Source of the DNA: Methanolinea sp.
GTDB taxonomy: Archaea; Halobacteriota; Methanomicrobia; Methanomicrobiales; Methanospirillaceae
Assembly: GCA_030019395.1 (NCBI GenBank)
Contig: JASEES010000009.1
Span: 1 to 36,282 of the forward strand
Length of the DNA stretch: 36,282 nucleotides
Direction of reading: 5' to 3'
The notes beneath the pieces were generated by a model. That model saw only the letters and a program-made list of their open reading frames with translations. It was not told the origin of the DNA and made no database searches. Below, piece by piece: positions 26,665 through 35,411 of the stretch (positions are counted from its first letter, which is position 1; the number at the start of each line of letters is the position of its first letter). Both the position numbers and the translations under genes were made by a program.

Positions 26665-28365
26665 ATGGATGCAGGCAGTTACGATTGCGGTATTTCCGAC
26701 AAGCCCCTCCTCGGGTTCACGGTAGGCGAAATGTTCTCCCAGGTCGCCCGGAAATATCCGGATACCGAGGCCCTCGTCTCGGTGCACCAGGGGATACGGT
26801 ACACCTACCGGGACCTCCTCCGGAAGGTGGAAGAACTCGGGAAGGGACTGATGGCAATCGGGGTTGAAAAGGGCGACCGGGTCGGGATATGGGCCATGAA
26901 CCATGCCGAGTGGGTCGTGACCCAGGTCGCGACTGCAAAGATCGGGGCGATCATGGTCAACATCAATCCCGCCTACCGGACGTACGAGCTCGAGTACGTG
27001 CTCCGGCAGGCCGAGATCCAGACAGTGATCCTCCAGGACCGGTTCAAGACCTCCGACTACGTGGGCATGTTCCTCGAGGCGTGCCCGGAGGTCGCGGCGT
27101 CCCGCCCGGGCCACCTGCATACCGAGAAGTTCCCGTTCCTGAAAAACGTCATCTTCATGGGTGAAAACGCCCCGGACGGCATGTTCTCGTGGGACGAGAT
27201 CAACCACATGGGACACGACGTATCCGATGACGAACTTTTTGCCCGGGAAGAATCCCTCTCCTTTGATGATGCTGTCAACATCCAGTACACGAGTGGCACG
27301 ACGGGGTTTCCAAAAGGCGTCGTCCTCTCCCACCACAGCATCGTCAACAACGGCAACATCATCGGCGACGGGATGAACTTCACCGAAAAAGACAGGCTCT
27401 GCATCCCCGTTCCCTTCTACCACTGCTTCGGGATGGTGCTCTCGAACCTCGCCTGCATGACCCACGGATCGACCATGGTCCTGCCCGGACCGACGTTCAA
27501 CGCGGGGGAAGTCCTCCAGTGCATTGAAAAGGAGCGGTGCACGGCCCTCCACGGCGTCCCGACGATGTTCATCGCCGAGCTCTCCCACCCCGACTTTTCC
27601 CGGTACTCCATGGAGACCCTGCGCACCGGTATCATGGCAGGATCCCCCTGTCCCATCGAGGTGATGAAGGAGGTGAACAGGAAGATGCACATGTCAGAGA
27701 TCGTCATCGTGTACGGGCAGACGGAGACAGCCCCCGGGATCACGATGACAACGACCCGCGACCCGCTCGAGCGCAGGGTCTCGACGGTGGGGCGCGTCTT
27801 CCCCCATACCGAGATCAAGATCATCGACCCGAAGACAGGAAGGATCGTCCCCCGCGGAGAGGTTGGCGAGATCTGTGCCCGCGGGTACTGCGTCATGAAG
27901 TGCTACTACAACAACCCGAGTGCCACCCACGCAACGCTCGATGCAGACCGGTGGAACCATACCGGGGACCTCGGGACGATGGATGCCGAGGGGTACGTCA
28001 AGATCGTCGGGCGGTTAAAGGACATGGTCATCCGGGGCGGCGAGAACATCTACCCCCGCGAGATCGAGGAGTTCCTCCACAACCACCCGAAAATTGCCGA
28101 CGTGTACGTGATCGGCGTCCCCGACGAAAAGTACGGGGAGGAACTGATGGCCTGGATCATGGTCGAGAAGGGAGAGACGATGACCGGGGAGGAAGTCAGG
28201 GAGTTCTGCAGGGGAAAGATTGCCCACTACAAGATCCCGCGGTACGTCAAGTTCGTGACAGAGTTCCCGATGAACATATCGGGGAAGATCCAGAAGTACA
28301 AGATGAGGGAGATCTCCATCAGGGAACTTGGTCTTGAGAACGTGTCGAAGATCGAGACCGCGTGA
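26665..28365 (+). CDS. AMP-forming acyl-CoA synthetase (FadD-like)
   Basis: A 566-residue adenylate-forming enzyme that activates a carboxylic acid to acyl-AMP and then acyl-CoA. The phosphate loop is YTSGTTGFPKG (208-218); the adenine motif YGQTETAPG, the hinge WNHTGDLGTMD and GRLKDMVIRGGENIYPREIEE, and the catalytic lysine in SGKIQKYKMRE near the C-terminus are present. The closest class is medium/long-chain fatty acid CoA ligase; the true substrate (branched acid, fatty acid, aromatic acid) is open. A TATA-like GCTATATGAA centred about 26 bases before the ATG at 26665, and no ribosome site, suggest a leaderless message. Confidence 0.9.
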   Translation: MDAGSYDCGISDKPLLGFTVGEMFSQVARKYPDTEALVSVHQGIRYTYRDLLRKVEELGKGLMAIGVEKGDRVGIWAMNHAEWVVTQVATAKIGAIMVNINPAYRTYELEYVLRQAEIQTVILQDRFKTSDYVGMFLEACPEVAASRPGHLHTEKFPFLKNVIFMGENAPDGMFSWDEINHMGHDVSDDELFAREESLSFDDAVNIQYTSGTTGFPKGVVLSHHSIVNNGNIIGDGMNFTEKDRLCIPVPFYHCFGMVLSNLACMTHGSTMVLPGPTFNAGEVLQCIEKERCTALHGVPTMFIAELSHPDFSRYSMETLRTGIMAGSPCPIEVMKEVNRKMHMSEIVIVYGQTETAPGITMTTTRDPLERRVSTVGRVFPHTEIKIIDPKTGRIVPRGEVGEICARGYCVMKCYYNNPSATHATLDADRWNHTGDLGTMDAEGYVKIVGRLKDMVIRGGENIYPREIEEFLHNHPKIADVYVIGVPDEKYGEELMAWIMVEKGETMTGEEVREFCRGKIAHYKIPRYVKFVTEFPMNISGKIQKYKMREISIRELGLENVSKIETA

Positions 28366-28461
28366 GTGGCAGAGTGCGGACATCCTGGGCCGGGAAGGCT
28401 GATAAAAAGGAGATGTGAAAAGACCGTCGTATCGGGTACCGGGAGGAAACAAGGGGCGGCC

Positions 28462-29772
28462 CTAAGATTCCCGCACCCTTTCCACCAGTGCCCGTGCGGC
28501 CCGGGCCGCTTCGCGGAGGATCTCCTCCCCGCCGGGAACAGTCCTGTCGTGCATGAGGACGCTACCATGGCAGATCGTTGTCATGACGGCGCTTCCCGGG
28601 CAGGAATAGACGACGTTCGAGATGACGCTGTGTGCCGGCGTATTGCAGACGGCCCGCGGATCGAGCAGGATGATATCAGCAGGCTCGCCCGGTGCAATCC
28701 TTCCGTTTCCAAACCCCAGTGCCCGTGCCCCTGCCGATGTCGCCATGGCGAGGGCCTCTTCCGCGGGAAGCAGGGTCGGCGAGTTCCATGCAAACTTCTG
28801 GAGCAGGGCGGCAAACTTCAGGTCGGTCAACAGATCGAGGCTGTTGTTCGAGGCACAGCCGTCTGTCCCGAGGGTGACAGACGCCCCGGCCTCTTTTAAC
28901 CAGTGGTAGGGCATCGCCCGCCCGGTTGCCAGCTTCATGTTGCTCACGGGGTTATGCGAAACGTGGACGCCCCGTCGGGCAAGGAGCGTGCACTCGTCGC
29001 GGTCAAGCCAGCAGCAGTGGGCTGCGATCGTCCGGGGTGTGAGTATCCCGCACTCGTCGAGGATGGCCGGGGGGCGTTTTCCCCACTGTGCGACCGCATC
29101 CGTCACCTCCTTTTCCGTTTCGCTCAAGTGGATGTGGATTCCGATACCCTCGCTTTCGGAGTATTCCGCGCACCAGGAAAGACCTTCCTTCGAGACCGTG
29201 TAGACGGCATGGGGGCCCACGGCGGCCTTGATCCGGGGGTTTTTAAGCCCCCTGACGAACCTGACGAATTCTTCTGTATTCCTGCACTCCGCTTCCCGTT
29301 TCTCCCCGGAGAAGAGATCGATAAAGCCGTACGAGAGGACGGCACAGAGGCCCGCCTCGGCAACGGCCCGTGCCGCGTCCTGCATGAAGAAGTACATGTC
29401 CGAGAATGCAACCGTTCCGGAACGGATCATCTCCAGGCATGCAAGCTTCGTCCCCCAGTAGACGTCCTCCCCCGTCAGGTGCGCCTCGATCGGCCAGATC
29501 TTTCCTGACAACCACTCCTGGAGCGGCATGTCCTCGGCGTATCCCCGGAAGAGCGTCATGGCAGCATGGGTATGGGTGTTCACGAGGCCGGGCAGGGCGG
29601 TCGCCCCGTTCCCCTCGATCACGCGGTCGGCCCCCCTGCCTTCCGTGCGGCCGACGTCGCTTCCCACCGCTGCTATCATGCCCTGCTCGTCGGCGAAGAT
29701 ATCGACCCGCTCTCCATTGAGCCTCACGTCCCTGATGAGGAGGCTTCCCCTGCCGGATAGATCTGTTTCCAT
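28462..29772 (-). CDS. dadD: 5'-deoxyadenosine / methylthioadenosine / S-adenosylhomocysteine deaminase
   Basis: A 436-residue amidohydrolase that deaminates adenosine-type nucleosides left by SAM-using enzymes. Metal ligands are His67 and His69 in LVNTHTHA, later His residues in IGIHIHLSETEKE and IAAHCCWL, and the Asp in TLGTDGCASNN. In Methanocaldococcus the homologue is 5'-deoxyadenosine deaminase (DadD), which also accepts MTA and SAH, replacing the usual SAH hydrolase route. The ATG at 29772 has AGGAGAG eight bases upstream; upstream in-frame codons belong to the neighbour's shadow. It follows the phosphorylase gene by 13 bases, forming a two-gene salvage operon. Confidence 0.92.
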   Translation of the reverse strand: METDLSGRGSLLIRDVRLNGERVDIFADEQGMIAAVGSDVGRTEGRGADRVIEGNGATALPGLVNTHTHAAMTLFRGYAEDMPLQEWLSGKIWPIEAHLTGEDVYWGTKLACLEMIRSGTVAFSDMYFFMQDAARAVAEAGLCAVLSYGFIDLFSGEKREAECRNTEEFVRFVRGLKNPRIKAAVGPHAVYTVSKEGLSWCAEYSESEGIGIHIHLSETEKEVTDAVAQWGKRPPAILDECGILTPRTIAAHCCWLDRDECTLLARRGVHVSHNPVSNMKLATGRAMPYHWLKEAGASVTLGTDGCASNNSLDLLTDLKFAALLQKFAWNSPTLLPAEEALAMATSAGARALGFGNGRIAPGEPADIILLDPRAVCNTPAHSVISNVVYSCPGSAVMTTICHGSVLMHDRTVPGGEEILREAARAARALVERVRES

Positions 29773-29785
29773 GTGATGGTCTCTC

Positions 29786-30457
29786 CTATGACAGTCCCCG
29801 GATGATACGCGAGAGGATCTCCTCGTTCCTCTTCGCAAACGATGCCGACGACTCGAGGAGGCCCTCGTACGTGAACGTCTCGTCGGACAGGCCGTTTGCA
29901 TAGTTGTCCACGGTGCAGAACGCGGCGACCTCCATCCCGAGTTCAGTGGCAAGCGTTGCCTCGGACGCAACCGTCATCCCCACGATATCCCCGACAGACG
30001 CGAGCGCCCGGACTTCCGCCATGGTCTCTATACGGGGACCGGGTGTCTGGACGTACGTCCCGCCGAACCGGGCCCCGGGCACGATGGCCCGCAGGCTTTC
30101 GAGGAGCCGCGGCGAGAAACCGGGTGTGACATGGCATATGGCATGGTCATGGATGGACGGGACCGGAGCAAACGAGAAGTAATCGGTCGGGATCATGAGG
30201 GTCCCCGGCTGGATCTCCTTCTTCAGCGAGCCGGACGACCCGATCAGCACGAGGCGGTCCACGCCCAGCAGGGCGAGTGCCGCGAGGTGAGCGCGGTAAT
30301 TGATCCTGTGGGGAGGAAGCGACCTCTGGTGCCGCAGCAGGATCGCGATGTCGCCTGTCCTCACCTCGCAGTTCCCAAAGGGGGTATGCACGACCCTTTC
30401 CTCGAGGGGCGGGATTTGTGCATAGAGGAGGCTCGTTCCCCCGATGATCCCGAGCAT
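29786..30457 (-). CDS. 5'-methylthioinosine phosphorylase
   Basis: A 223-residue nucleoside phosphorylase of the MTAP/PNP family. It has the N-terminal LGIIGGTSLL, the phosphate-binding HQRSLPPHRINYRAHL segment, GSSGSLKKEI, TYVQTPGPRIET and MTVASEATLATELGM. The base-contacting segment reads VDNYANGLSDE, lacking the D-Y-D-C arrangement of adenine-specific MTAP, consistent with a 6-oxopurine (inosine-type) substrate. With DadD this gives MTA to methylthioinosine to hypoxanthine plus methylthioribose 1-phosphate. At 223 residues it is shorter than MTAP (about 280), as is typical of the MTIP subgroup. Confidence 0.87.
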   Translation of the reverse strand: MLGIIGGTSLLYAQIPPLEERVVHTPFGNCEVRTGDIAILLRHQRSLPPHRINYRAHLAALALLGVDRLVLIGSSGSLKKEIQPGTLMIPTDYFSFAPVPSIHDHAICHVTPGFSPRLLESLRAIVPGARFGGTYVQTPGPRIETMAEVRALASVGDIVGMTVASEATLATELGMEVAAFCTVDNYANGLSDETFTYEGLLESSASFAKRNEEILSRIIRGLS

Positions 30458-30585
30458 TCAGGAGCCCTCCAGGGTTTCAGAGATGGTCATGGGTTGTATA
30501 CATGGTTTGGGGAAAGGCAATGTTCTCGTTTTCGGTAGGAAATCTCCCATACCTGTATCATCAGGGACTGCCTCACCCTTGTACC

Positions 30586-31737
30586 ATGGGTCGGTTTGCC
30601 ATCGTTGATGATGACCGGATACGGGCAGGGGAATGCACGGATATCTATTTTGAGAGGGCGGTCGCGGTCCTCGAAAAGTCCGGGCATTCGCCGGAGGTTG
30701 CCATGGAGGTCACAGCATCGGATCTCCCGGGAGGATGGGGTATCGTGTGCGGGACTGAGGATGTCGTCTCGCTCTGCGAGGGCCTTCCGCTCTCGCTCGA
30801 CGCGATGCCGGAAGGCTCCCTCTTCTTTCCCCGCGAACCGGTGCTGCGCGTCAGGGGGAAATGGCCGGATATCGCACGGTACGAGACTGCCATCCTCGGG
30901 TTCCTCTGCCACGCGTCCGGCATTGCGACGGCCGCTGCCAGGGTGCGTGCCCTTGCAGGTGACCGGCAGGTCTTCTCGTTTGGTTCCCGCCGCCAGCACC
31001 CGGCAATTGCCACGATGGTCGAGCGGTCTGCATGGATCGGGGGTGTGGACGGCGTGAGCAACACCTGTGCCCCGCCCGGCGTTCCGCTCGCGGGCACGAT
31101 GCCGCATGCTTTCGTGATGTGCTACCCCTCGCCGGAAGAAGCCTTCCGCGCATTCGACCGGCATGCGCCACCGGAGGTCCCCCGGATCATGCTCTGCGAT
31201 ACGTACTGCGACGAGAAACAGGAGTCCCTGATCGCGGCGCGGTGCGGGGCGAGGGGGGTACGGCTCGATACGCCCCGTTCCCGCCGGGGCGACATGCGGG
31301 CGATACTCGAGGAGGTCAGGTGGGAACTGGATGCCGCCGGGTACAGCGACGTGATGGTCTTCCTCTCCGGGGGAATCACGCCCGGAGATGTTGCACAGTG
31401 CCGGGACATCGCGGATGCGTTCGGGATTGGCGGTGCCATTGCAAACGCCCCGGTCCTCGACTTCTCGATGGACATCGTCGAGAAGGACGGTACCGGGTGT
31501 GCCAAGAGGGGAAAGCGGAGCGGGGCGAAGCAGGTCTGGGAGTTGCCCGACATGCGCCACGTGGTGCTGCCGGAAGGACGAAAGGGACCACAAGGAGCGG
31601 ATCCGCTCCTCGTCCCGATGGTCCGGGACGGGGAGGTAGTGTTCCGGCAGGGCATGGAGTATGCGAGGGCCCGCGTCCTCCGGCGCATCCCTGCCATCAA
31701 AGAGCTCGTGGAGCGGGAAAACCGGAAAGAGAGGTAA
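30586..31737 (+). CDS. pncB: Nicotinate phosphoribosyltransferase
   Basis: A 383-residue NAPRTase that makes nicotinate mononucleotide from nicotinate and PRPP, with ATP hydrolysis, in NAD salvage. Recognisable parts are GECTDIYFERAV near the start, GKWPDIARYETAILGFL, the histidine in FGSRRQHPA that is phosphorylated in the family, the GGVDGVSNT segment and the PRPP-binding FLSGGITPGDV. I choose the ATG at 30586 because family proteins begin with MGRF-type sequences there. In-frame ATG codons farther upstream (for example 30520, preceded by GGGGAAAGG) are alternatives. It is divergent from the phosphorylase gene. Confidence 0.9.
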   Translation: MGRFAIVDDDRIRAGECTDIYFERAVAVLEKSGHSPEVAMEVTASDLPGGWGIVCGTEDVVSLCEGLPLSLDAMPEGSLFFPREPVLRVRGKWPDIARYETAILGFLCHASGIATAAARVRALAGDRQVFSFGSRRQHPAIATMVERSAWIGGVDGVSNTCAPPGVPLAGTMPHAFVMCYPSPEEAFRAFDRHAPPEVPRIMLCDTYCDEKQESLIAARCGARGVRLDTPRSRRGDMRAILEEVRWELDAAGYSDVMVFLSGGITPGDVAQCRDIADAFGIGGAIANAPVLDFSMDIVEKDGTGCAKRGKRSGAKQVWELPDMRHVVLPEGRKGPQGADPLLVPMVRDGEVVFRQGMEYARARVLRRIPAIKELVERENRKER

Positions 31738-31909
31738 GAGGAGGGAACCGCCACGCATTTTCCCCACGGGCGGGCATTTTCCCAACACGACACCCCGTCC
31801 CCGCAGGGGATCGACGGGGGAGGGGAGCGACGTTCCGACTGGCAACACCTCCTCTCCGCCTGAAGGAAACAATTCTTTTTTAGGCAGTACAGCATACATT
31901 GTAGGGCAC

Positions 31910-31981
31910 GGGCCGATAGATCAGCGGAAGATCGCTTCCTTGGCATGGAAGAGGCCGCGGGTTCAATTCCCGCTCGGTCCA
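31910..31981 (+). tRNA. tRNA-Ala (GGC)
   Basis: A 72-nt cloverleaf without an intron. The acceptor stem pairs GGGCCGA with TCGGTCC (one G-U, at 3-70), the D stem is GATC/GATC, the anticodon stem is CTTCC/GGAAG around TTGGCAT, and the T arm is GCGGG-TTCAATT-CCCGC. The anticodon GGC is at 31942-31944. The discriminator is A and no CCA is encoded. The G3-U70 pair, the classic alanine identity element, is present. Confidence 0.95.
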
Positions 31982-32052
31982 TCACTTTTTGTGTCCGGTG
32001 CACAAACCGGAGTGTTTTTTTCCTCGCTCGAAGATTCCCAATGTGATCTGCC

Positions 32053-32682
32053 TTGGCAATTAAGGAATGGCTCATCCCGCAGGACGAGGTTTTTTTCACT
32101 CTCTTCGAGAGGCTTGCCGCTGTCGTCGTGCTTGCCTCCTACCGCATCGTCGACCTTGTCGATGACTATACAAACGTCAGGGAGAAGGTTCACCAGATCG
32201 AGCAGCTGGAACACGAGGGCGACAAGATCACCCACGAAATTTACGAACAGCTCAACCAGACCTTCATCACCCCGCTCGAACCGGAAGAGATCTCGCGCCT
32301 GGCCTCGGCCCTCGACGATATCCTCGACTACATCAAGAGCACGGCAACGCGGATGTACCATTACCGTATCCAGGAGACCGACCCGCACATGCTCGAGCTC
32401 GCAAAACTCATCCAGCTCTCTGTCGTCGAGCTCGAGGAGGCCGTCAAGGGAATCCGTACCATGAAGAACCCGCGCCAGATAGAGCAGCGGTGCATCGAGG
32501 TGAACCGCCTGGAGAACCTGGCGGACGACGCCCTCCATGCCGCGTACGACGATCTCTTCCGGACAGACGATGCCATCACCATCATCAAGAGGAAGGACAT
32601 CTACGAGTACCTGGAGGACGCAACCGACAGGTGCGAGGATGTGGCCAACGTCCTCTCGGACATTGCCATCCGCCATTCCTGA
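32053..32682 (+). CDS. DUF47 / PhoU-like phosphate transport accessory protein
   Basis: A 209-residue all-helical cytoplasmic protein of the DUF47 family, related to PhoU. Residues in the pattern E-H-E-G-D-K-I-T-H-E (about 54-63) and L-E-N-L-A-D-D-A-L (about 156-164) are the PhoU-type metal-binding E/D-rich helices. DUF47 genes usually precede PiT genes and are thought to regulate the transporter. The start is a TTG at 32053 with GTGATC five bases upstream; the PiT gene begins 9 bases after the stop, so the two form an operon. Confidence 0.92.
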   Translation: MAIKEWLIPQDEVFFTLFERLAAVVVLASYRIVDLVDDYTNVREKVHQIEQLEHEGDKITHEIYEQLNQTFITPLEPEEISRLASALDDILDYIKSTATRMYHYRIQETDPHMLELAKLIQLSVVELEEAVKGIRTMKNPRQIEQRCIEVNRLENLADDALHAAYDDLFRTDDAITIIKRKDIYEYLEDATDRCEDVANVLSDIAIRHS

Positions 32683-32691
32683 CGGGTCACC

Positions 32692-33873
32692 ATGGAGACA
32701 CTGCTTGCCATCGGGATATTCCTTGCACTCCTCTTCAATTTTGTAAACGGCTTAAACGATGCCGCAAATTCCATTGCCACCGTCGTTGCGACGCGGGTCC
32801 TGTCTCCCGTCAGGGCGGTGGCGATGGCCGCATTCTTCAACATGGCCGGCCCGTTCGTCTTCACGACCGTTGTAGCCAAAACGATTGGAAAGGGTATCGT
32901 CGATCCCGGTTTTCTCATTCCCGAAGTGATCGTTATCGGGCTGGGCTCGGCAGTCCTGTGGGTCTTTCTCTCATCCTATGCCGGCATTCCCATCTCTGCG
33001 AGCCACGCGCTCGTCGGGGGACTCATCGGTTCTGCACTTGCATGGGGAGGGATCGGGTCGGTCCTCTGGCCGTCCATGGAACTCTTCGAAAAGACACTGG
33101 CCGTTTTCATCGCAGGAGGCGTCACCGGGGCCCTCCTCCTGTCGTATGCCGCGCGGAGGAAGCATGAAGAACACTGGGTCGAGTATACCGGGTTAGGGTT
33201 CCTGTGCGGGGCATCCCTCCTCCTGCCTCCTGCCATCGTATCCGGGGTGCTCCCCCTCAAGGGAATCCTTGCGATTATCGTCTTCATCGTGGTCTCGCCT
33301 GTGCTTGGCCTCGTGTCTGCATACCTCCTCGGGATGGTGGTCATCCGCCTCTTCCGCAACTCCCCGGCAGGGAAGATGAATGCACTGTTTTCGAGGCTGC
33401 AGGTTTTTTCAGCAGCGTTTTACAGCCTCGGCCACGGCAGCAACGATGCCCAGAACGCGATGGGTGTCATCACGGCCCTCCTCTTTGCAGCCGGTATCCT
33501 GACCGAGTTCGTGGTCCCTCCATGGGTCATCATCGTCTCGGGGCTTGCCATTGCGCTCGGGACGTTCCTTGGCGGGTGGCGGGTCGTCGAGACCATGGGG
33601 AGGAAGATCACGAAGCTCCGTCCCTACCAGGGTTTCTGTGCAGAGACGGGAGGAGGTGTCGTGCTCTCCTTCGTGACGGCCTTTGGCGTTCCGGTCTCGA
33701 CCACGCATGCCATCAGCGGCTCGATCATGGGCATCGGGGCGACGAGGGGCTACTCGGCTGTCCAGTGGGGTATCGTGAGGAAGATCGTAACGGCCTGGAT
33801 ACTGACAATCCCGCTCACGGCAACGTGTGGTTATATCGCGTTCCTGGTCTTCAGGGTGGTTTTTTCCTTCTGA
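32692..33873 (+). CDS. pit: PiT family inorganic phosphate transporter
   Basis: A 393-residue low-affinity phosphate permease with about ten transmembrane helices in two inverted halves. Each half carries the PiT signature: NGLNDAANSIAT near residue 19 and GHGSNDAQNAMG in the second half. The second-half SFVTAFGVPVSTTHAISGSIMG matches the first-half FLSSYAGIPISASHALVGGLIG. Transport is probably driven by Na+ or H+ with metal-phosphate as substrate. The 3' end overlaps the opposing nth gene by 23 bases. Confidence 0.95.
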   Translation: METLLAIGIFLALLFNFVNGLNDAANSIATVVATRVLSPVRAVAMAAFFNMAGPFVFTTVVAKTIGKGIVDPGFLIPEVIVIGLGSAVLWVFLSSYAGIPISASHALVGGLIGSALAWGGIGSVLWPSMELFEKTLAVFIAGGVTGALLLSYAARRKHEEHWVEYTGLGFLCGASLLLPPAIVSGVLPLKGILAIIVFIVVSPVLGLVSAYLLGMVVIRLFRNSPAGKMNALFSRLQVFSAAFYSLGHGSNDAQNAMGVITALLFAAGILTEFVVPPWVIIVSGLAIALGTFLGGWRVVETMGRKITKLRPYQGFCAETGGGVVLSFVTAFGVPVSTTHAISGSIMGIGATRGYSAVQWGIVRKIVTAWILTIPLTATCGYIAFLVFRVVFSF

Positions 33874-34528
33874 CCGGCTCCCCCTCGGAAGGATTGTCCG
33901 CGGACGGGCAGAGGCTCCCAAGCGGGCAGGTCGTGCACGAGGGTTTCCGGGCGGTGCAGGTTGTCCGCCCGTGCCTGATGAGGAGGTAATTGAGGTTTCC
34001 CCATGCACTTTGTGGGAAGAGGGCCATGAGGTCGCGCTCGATCCGGGCGGGGTCTTTGCCGGATGAGAACCCGAGGCGGCGGGAAAGCCGGGCCACGTGG
34101 GTGTCGACTGCGACGCCATCGTGAATGCCAAAGGCATGGTCAAGCACGATGTTTGCCGTCTTCCTGCCCACCCCCGGGAGGGTGAGGAGGTCGTCCATCC
34201 GATCCGGGACGCGCCCGCCGAACCGCTCGATCAGCGCCCTGGACGTTTTTATGATGTTTTGGGACTTCTCGCGGTAGAAACCCAGAGGGTGGATGATATC
34301 TTCAACGTCCCGGGGATCGGCATTCGCAAGGTCTTTGGGCTCCGGGTACCGGGAAAAGAGCCGATCCCGGATCGCGTTGACGCTCCTGTCGGTCGTCCTG
34401 GCCGAGAGGATGGTCAGGATGAGGATCTGGAACGGGTTCTCGAACCGGAGAAACGTTCGCGGGGAGCCGGGATCGCCGTACAGGTCTTCGAGAACGGAGT
34501 ATACCCGGCCGGCGCGTTCCCTGTCCAT
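33851..34528 (-). CDS. nth: Endonuclease III (thymine glycol glycosylase/AP lyase)
   Basis: A 225-residue base-excision repair enzyme for oxidised pyrimidines. The helix-hairpin-helix LPGVGRKTANIVL holds the catalytic Lys123; Asp142 is in VAVDTHVARLS. The 4Fe-4S cluster ligands are Cys191, Cys198, Cys201 and Cys207 (C-x6-C-x2-C-x5-C). The ATG at 34528 lies just three bases past the 3' end of tRNA-Pro on the same strand, with no room for a ribosome site. The mRNA may thus arise by tRNA 3'-end processing and be translated as a leaderless message; a TTG at 34531 is an alternative start. A Lys/Pro-rich tail overlaps the end of pit. Confidence 0.94.
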   Translation of the reverse strand: MDRERAGRVYSVLEDLYGDPGSPRTFLRFENPFQILILTILSARTTDRSVNAIRDRLFSRYPEPKDLANADPRDVEDIIHPLGFYREKSQNIIKTSRALIERFGGRVPDRMDDLLTLPGVGRKTANIVLDHAFGIHDGVAVDTHVARLSRRLGFSSGKDPARIERDLMALFPQSAWGNLNYLLIRHGRTTCTARKPSCTTCPLGSLCPSADNPSEGEPVRRKKPP

Positions 34529-34531
34529 CAA

Positions 34532-34606
34532 TGGGGTAGGGCAGATTCGAACTGCCGTCAAAGCGTCCCAAACGCTCTAGGATGGACCAGGCTACCCTAC
34601 TACCCC
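34532..34606 (-). tRNA. tRNA-Pro (TGG)
   Basis: A 75-nt intronless cloverleaf on the minus strand. The acceptor stem pairs GGGGTAG with CTACCCC, the anticodon stem pairs GAGCG with CGCTT around the loop TTTGGGA (anticodon TGG, followed by G37), and the T arm is GGCAG-TTCGAAT-CTGCC. The discriminator is A and no CCA is encoded. It directly precedes nth. Confidence 0.93.
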
Positions 34607-34642
34607 GGGAGATCAGATTTCTGTTGCATACCGGCAAATAGG

Positions 34643-35374
34643 TTATGGTGAGGGTGCCCGCAACAGGGGCACAGGCTCCTTTCCGGGAGCGCACACGAGC
34701 GTTCCTGCCCTTTTCCTCCCGGCAAGGACGTCTTCGAGAAGACCGGGCACTCTCCCGTCCAGGACGAGCAGCGGTATCCCGCTCCTGCTGATTACTTTTG
34801 CGGCAACGATGTCAAGAACGGTGTTTGACCCTGCCTCGAGCCCGCCACTCCCGACGATATCGAGCAGCTCTCCAAACGTCATCCGGTCGAAGCGGCGGGC
34901 CGAGGGATCGGCCTTCGGGTCCCGGGTGTAAATGCCGTCCACGGACGTCAGGTTGACGAGGATATCGGCCCGGGAGAGTTCCGCGAGGACGGCGGCGACG
35001 GCATCCGTCGTCTGCGCGGGTGTGACTCCGCCCATGACGACGATCTTCTGCCTTCCCATGTACGCAACCGCCTCTCCGGGGGTCTGTGCGACCTTCCGGT
35101 ATGCCGAATCGCCGAGCGCCGCGAGCAGGAGCGTGGCGTTGAGCCGGGTGACGAGGATGCCGATCTCGTCGCAGGATGCCTCGTCTGCGCCGCATTCCCG
35201 TGCAACCCCGATGTACCGGCGGGCTTCGCCACCCCCGCCGACGACAACCGCGATATCTGCCTGCCTGCAGAGCCGCTGGAGAACAGGTGCGTAGGAGAGG
35301 AGCGTGTGCGCCTCGAGCGAGGGAAACAGGACGGAGCCACCCAGTGAGAGGACGATGCGAACCATGCCAATCAT
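34643..35374 (-). CDS. pyrH: UMP kinase (archaeal type)
   Basis: A 243-residue amino-acid-kinase-fold enzyme that phosphorylates UMP to UDP in pyrimidine synthesis. Signatures are IVLSLGGSVLFP (N-terminal phosphate loop), VVVGGGGEARRYIGVARECGADE, the uridine-site segment GGVTPAQTTDAVAA, and LTSVDGIYTRDPKADP. The ATG at 35374 has GGAGAAATGA before it; an internal ATG at 35365 (starting MVRIV) agrees even better with some homologues and with a TATA centred near 35396. It is divergent from the zinc-ribbon mini-gene, with only 37 bases between starts. Confidence 0.93.
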   Translation of the reverse strand: MIGMVRIVLSLGGSVLFPSLEAHTLLSYAPVLQRLCRQADIAVVVGGGGEARRYIGVARECGADEASCDEIGILVTRLNATLLLAALGDSAYRKVAQTPGEAVAYMGRQKIVVMGGVTPAQTTDAVAAVLAELSRADILVNLTSVDGIYTRDPKADPSARRFDRMTFGELLDIVGSGGLEAGSNTVLDIVAAKVISRSGIPLLVLDGRVPGLLEDVLAGRKRAGTLVCAPGKEPVPLLRAPSP

Positions 35375-35411
35375 TCATTTCTCCATATTTCACATATACC
35401 TGTTGAAGGCG

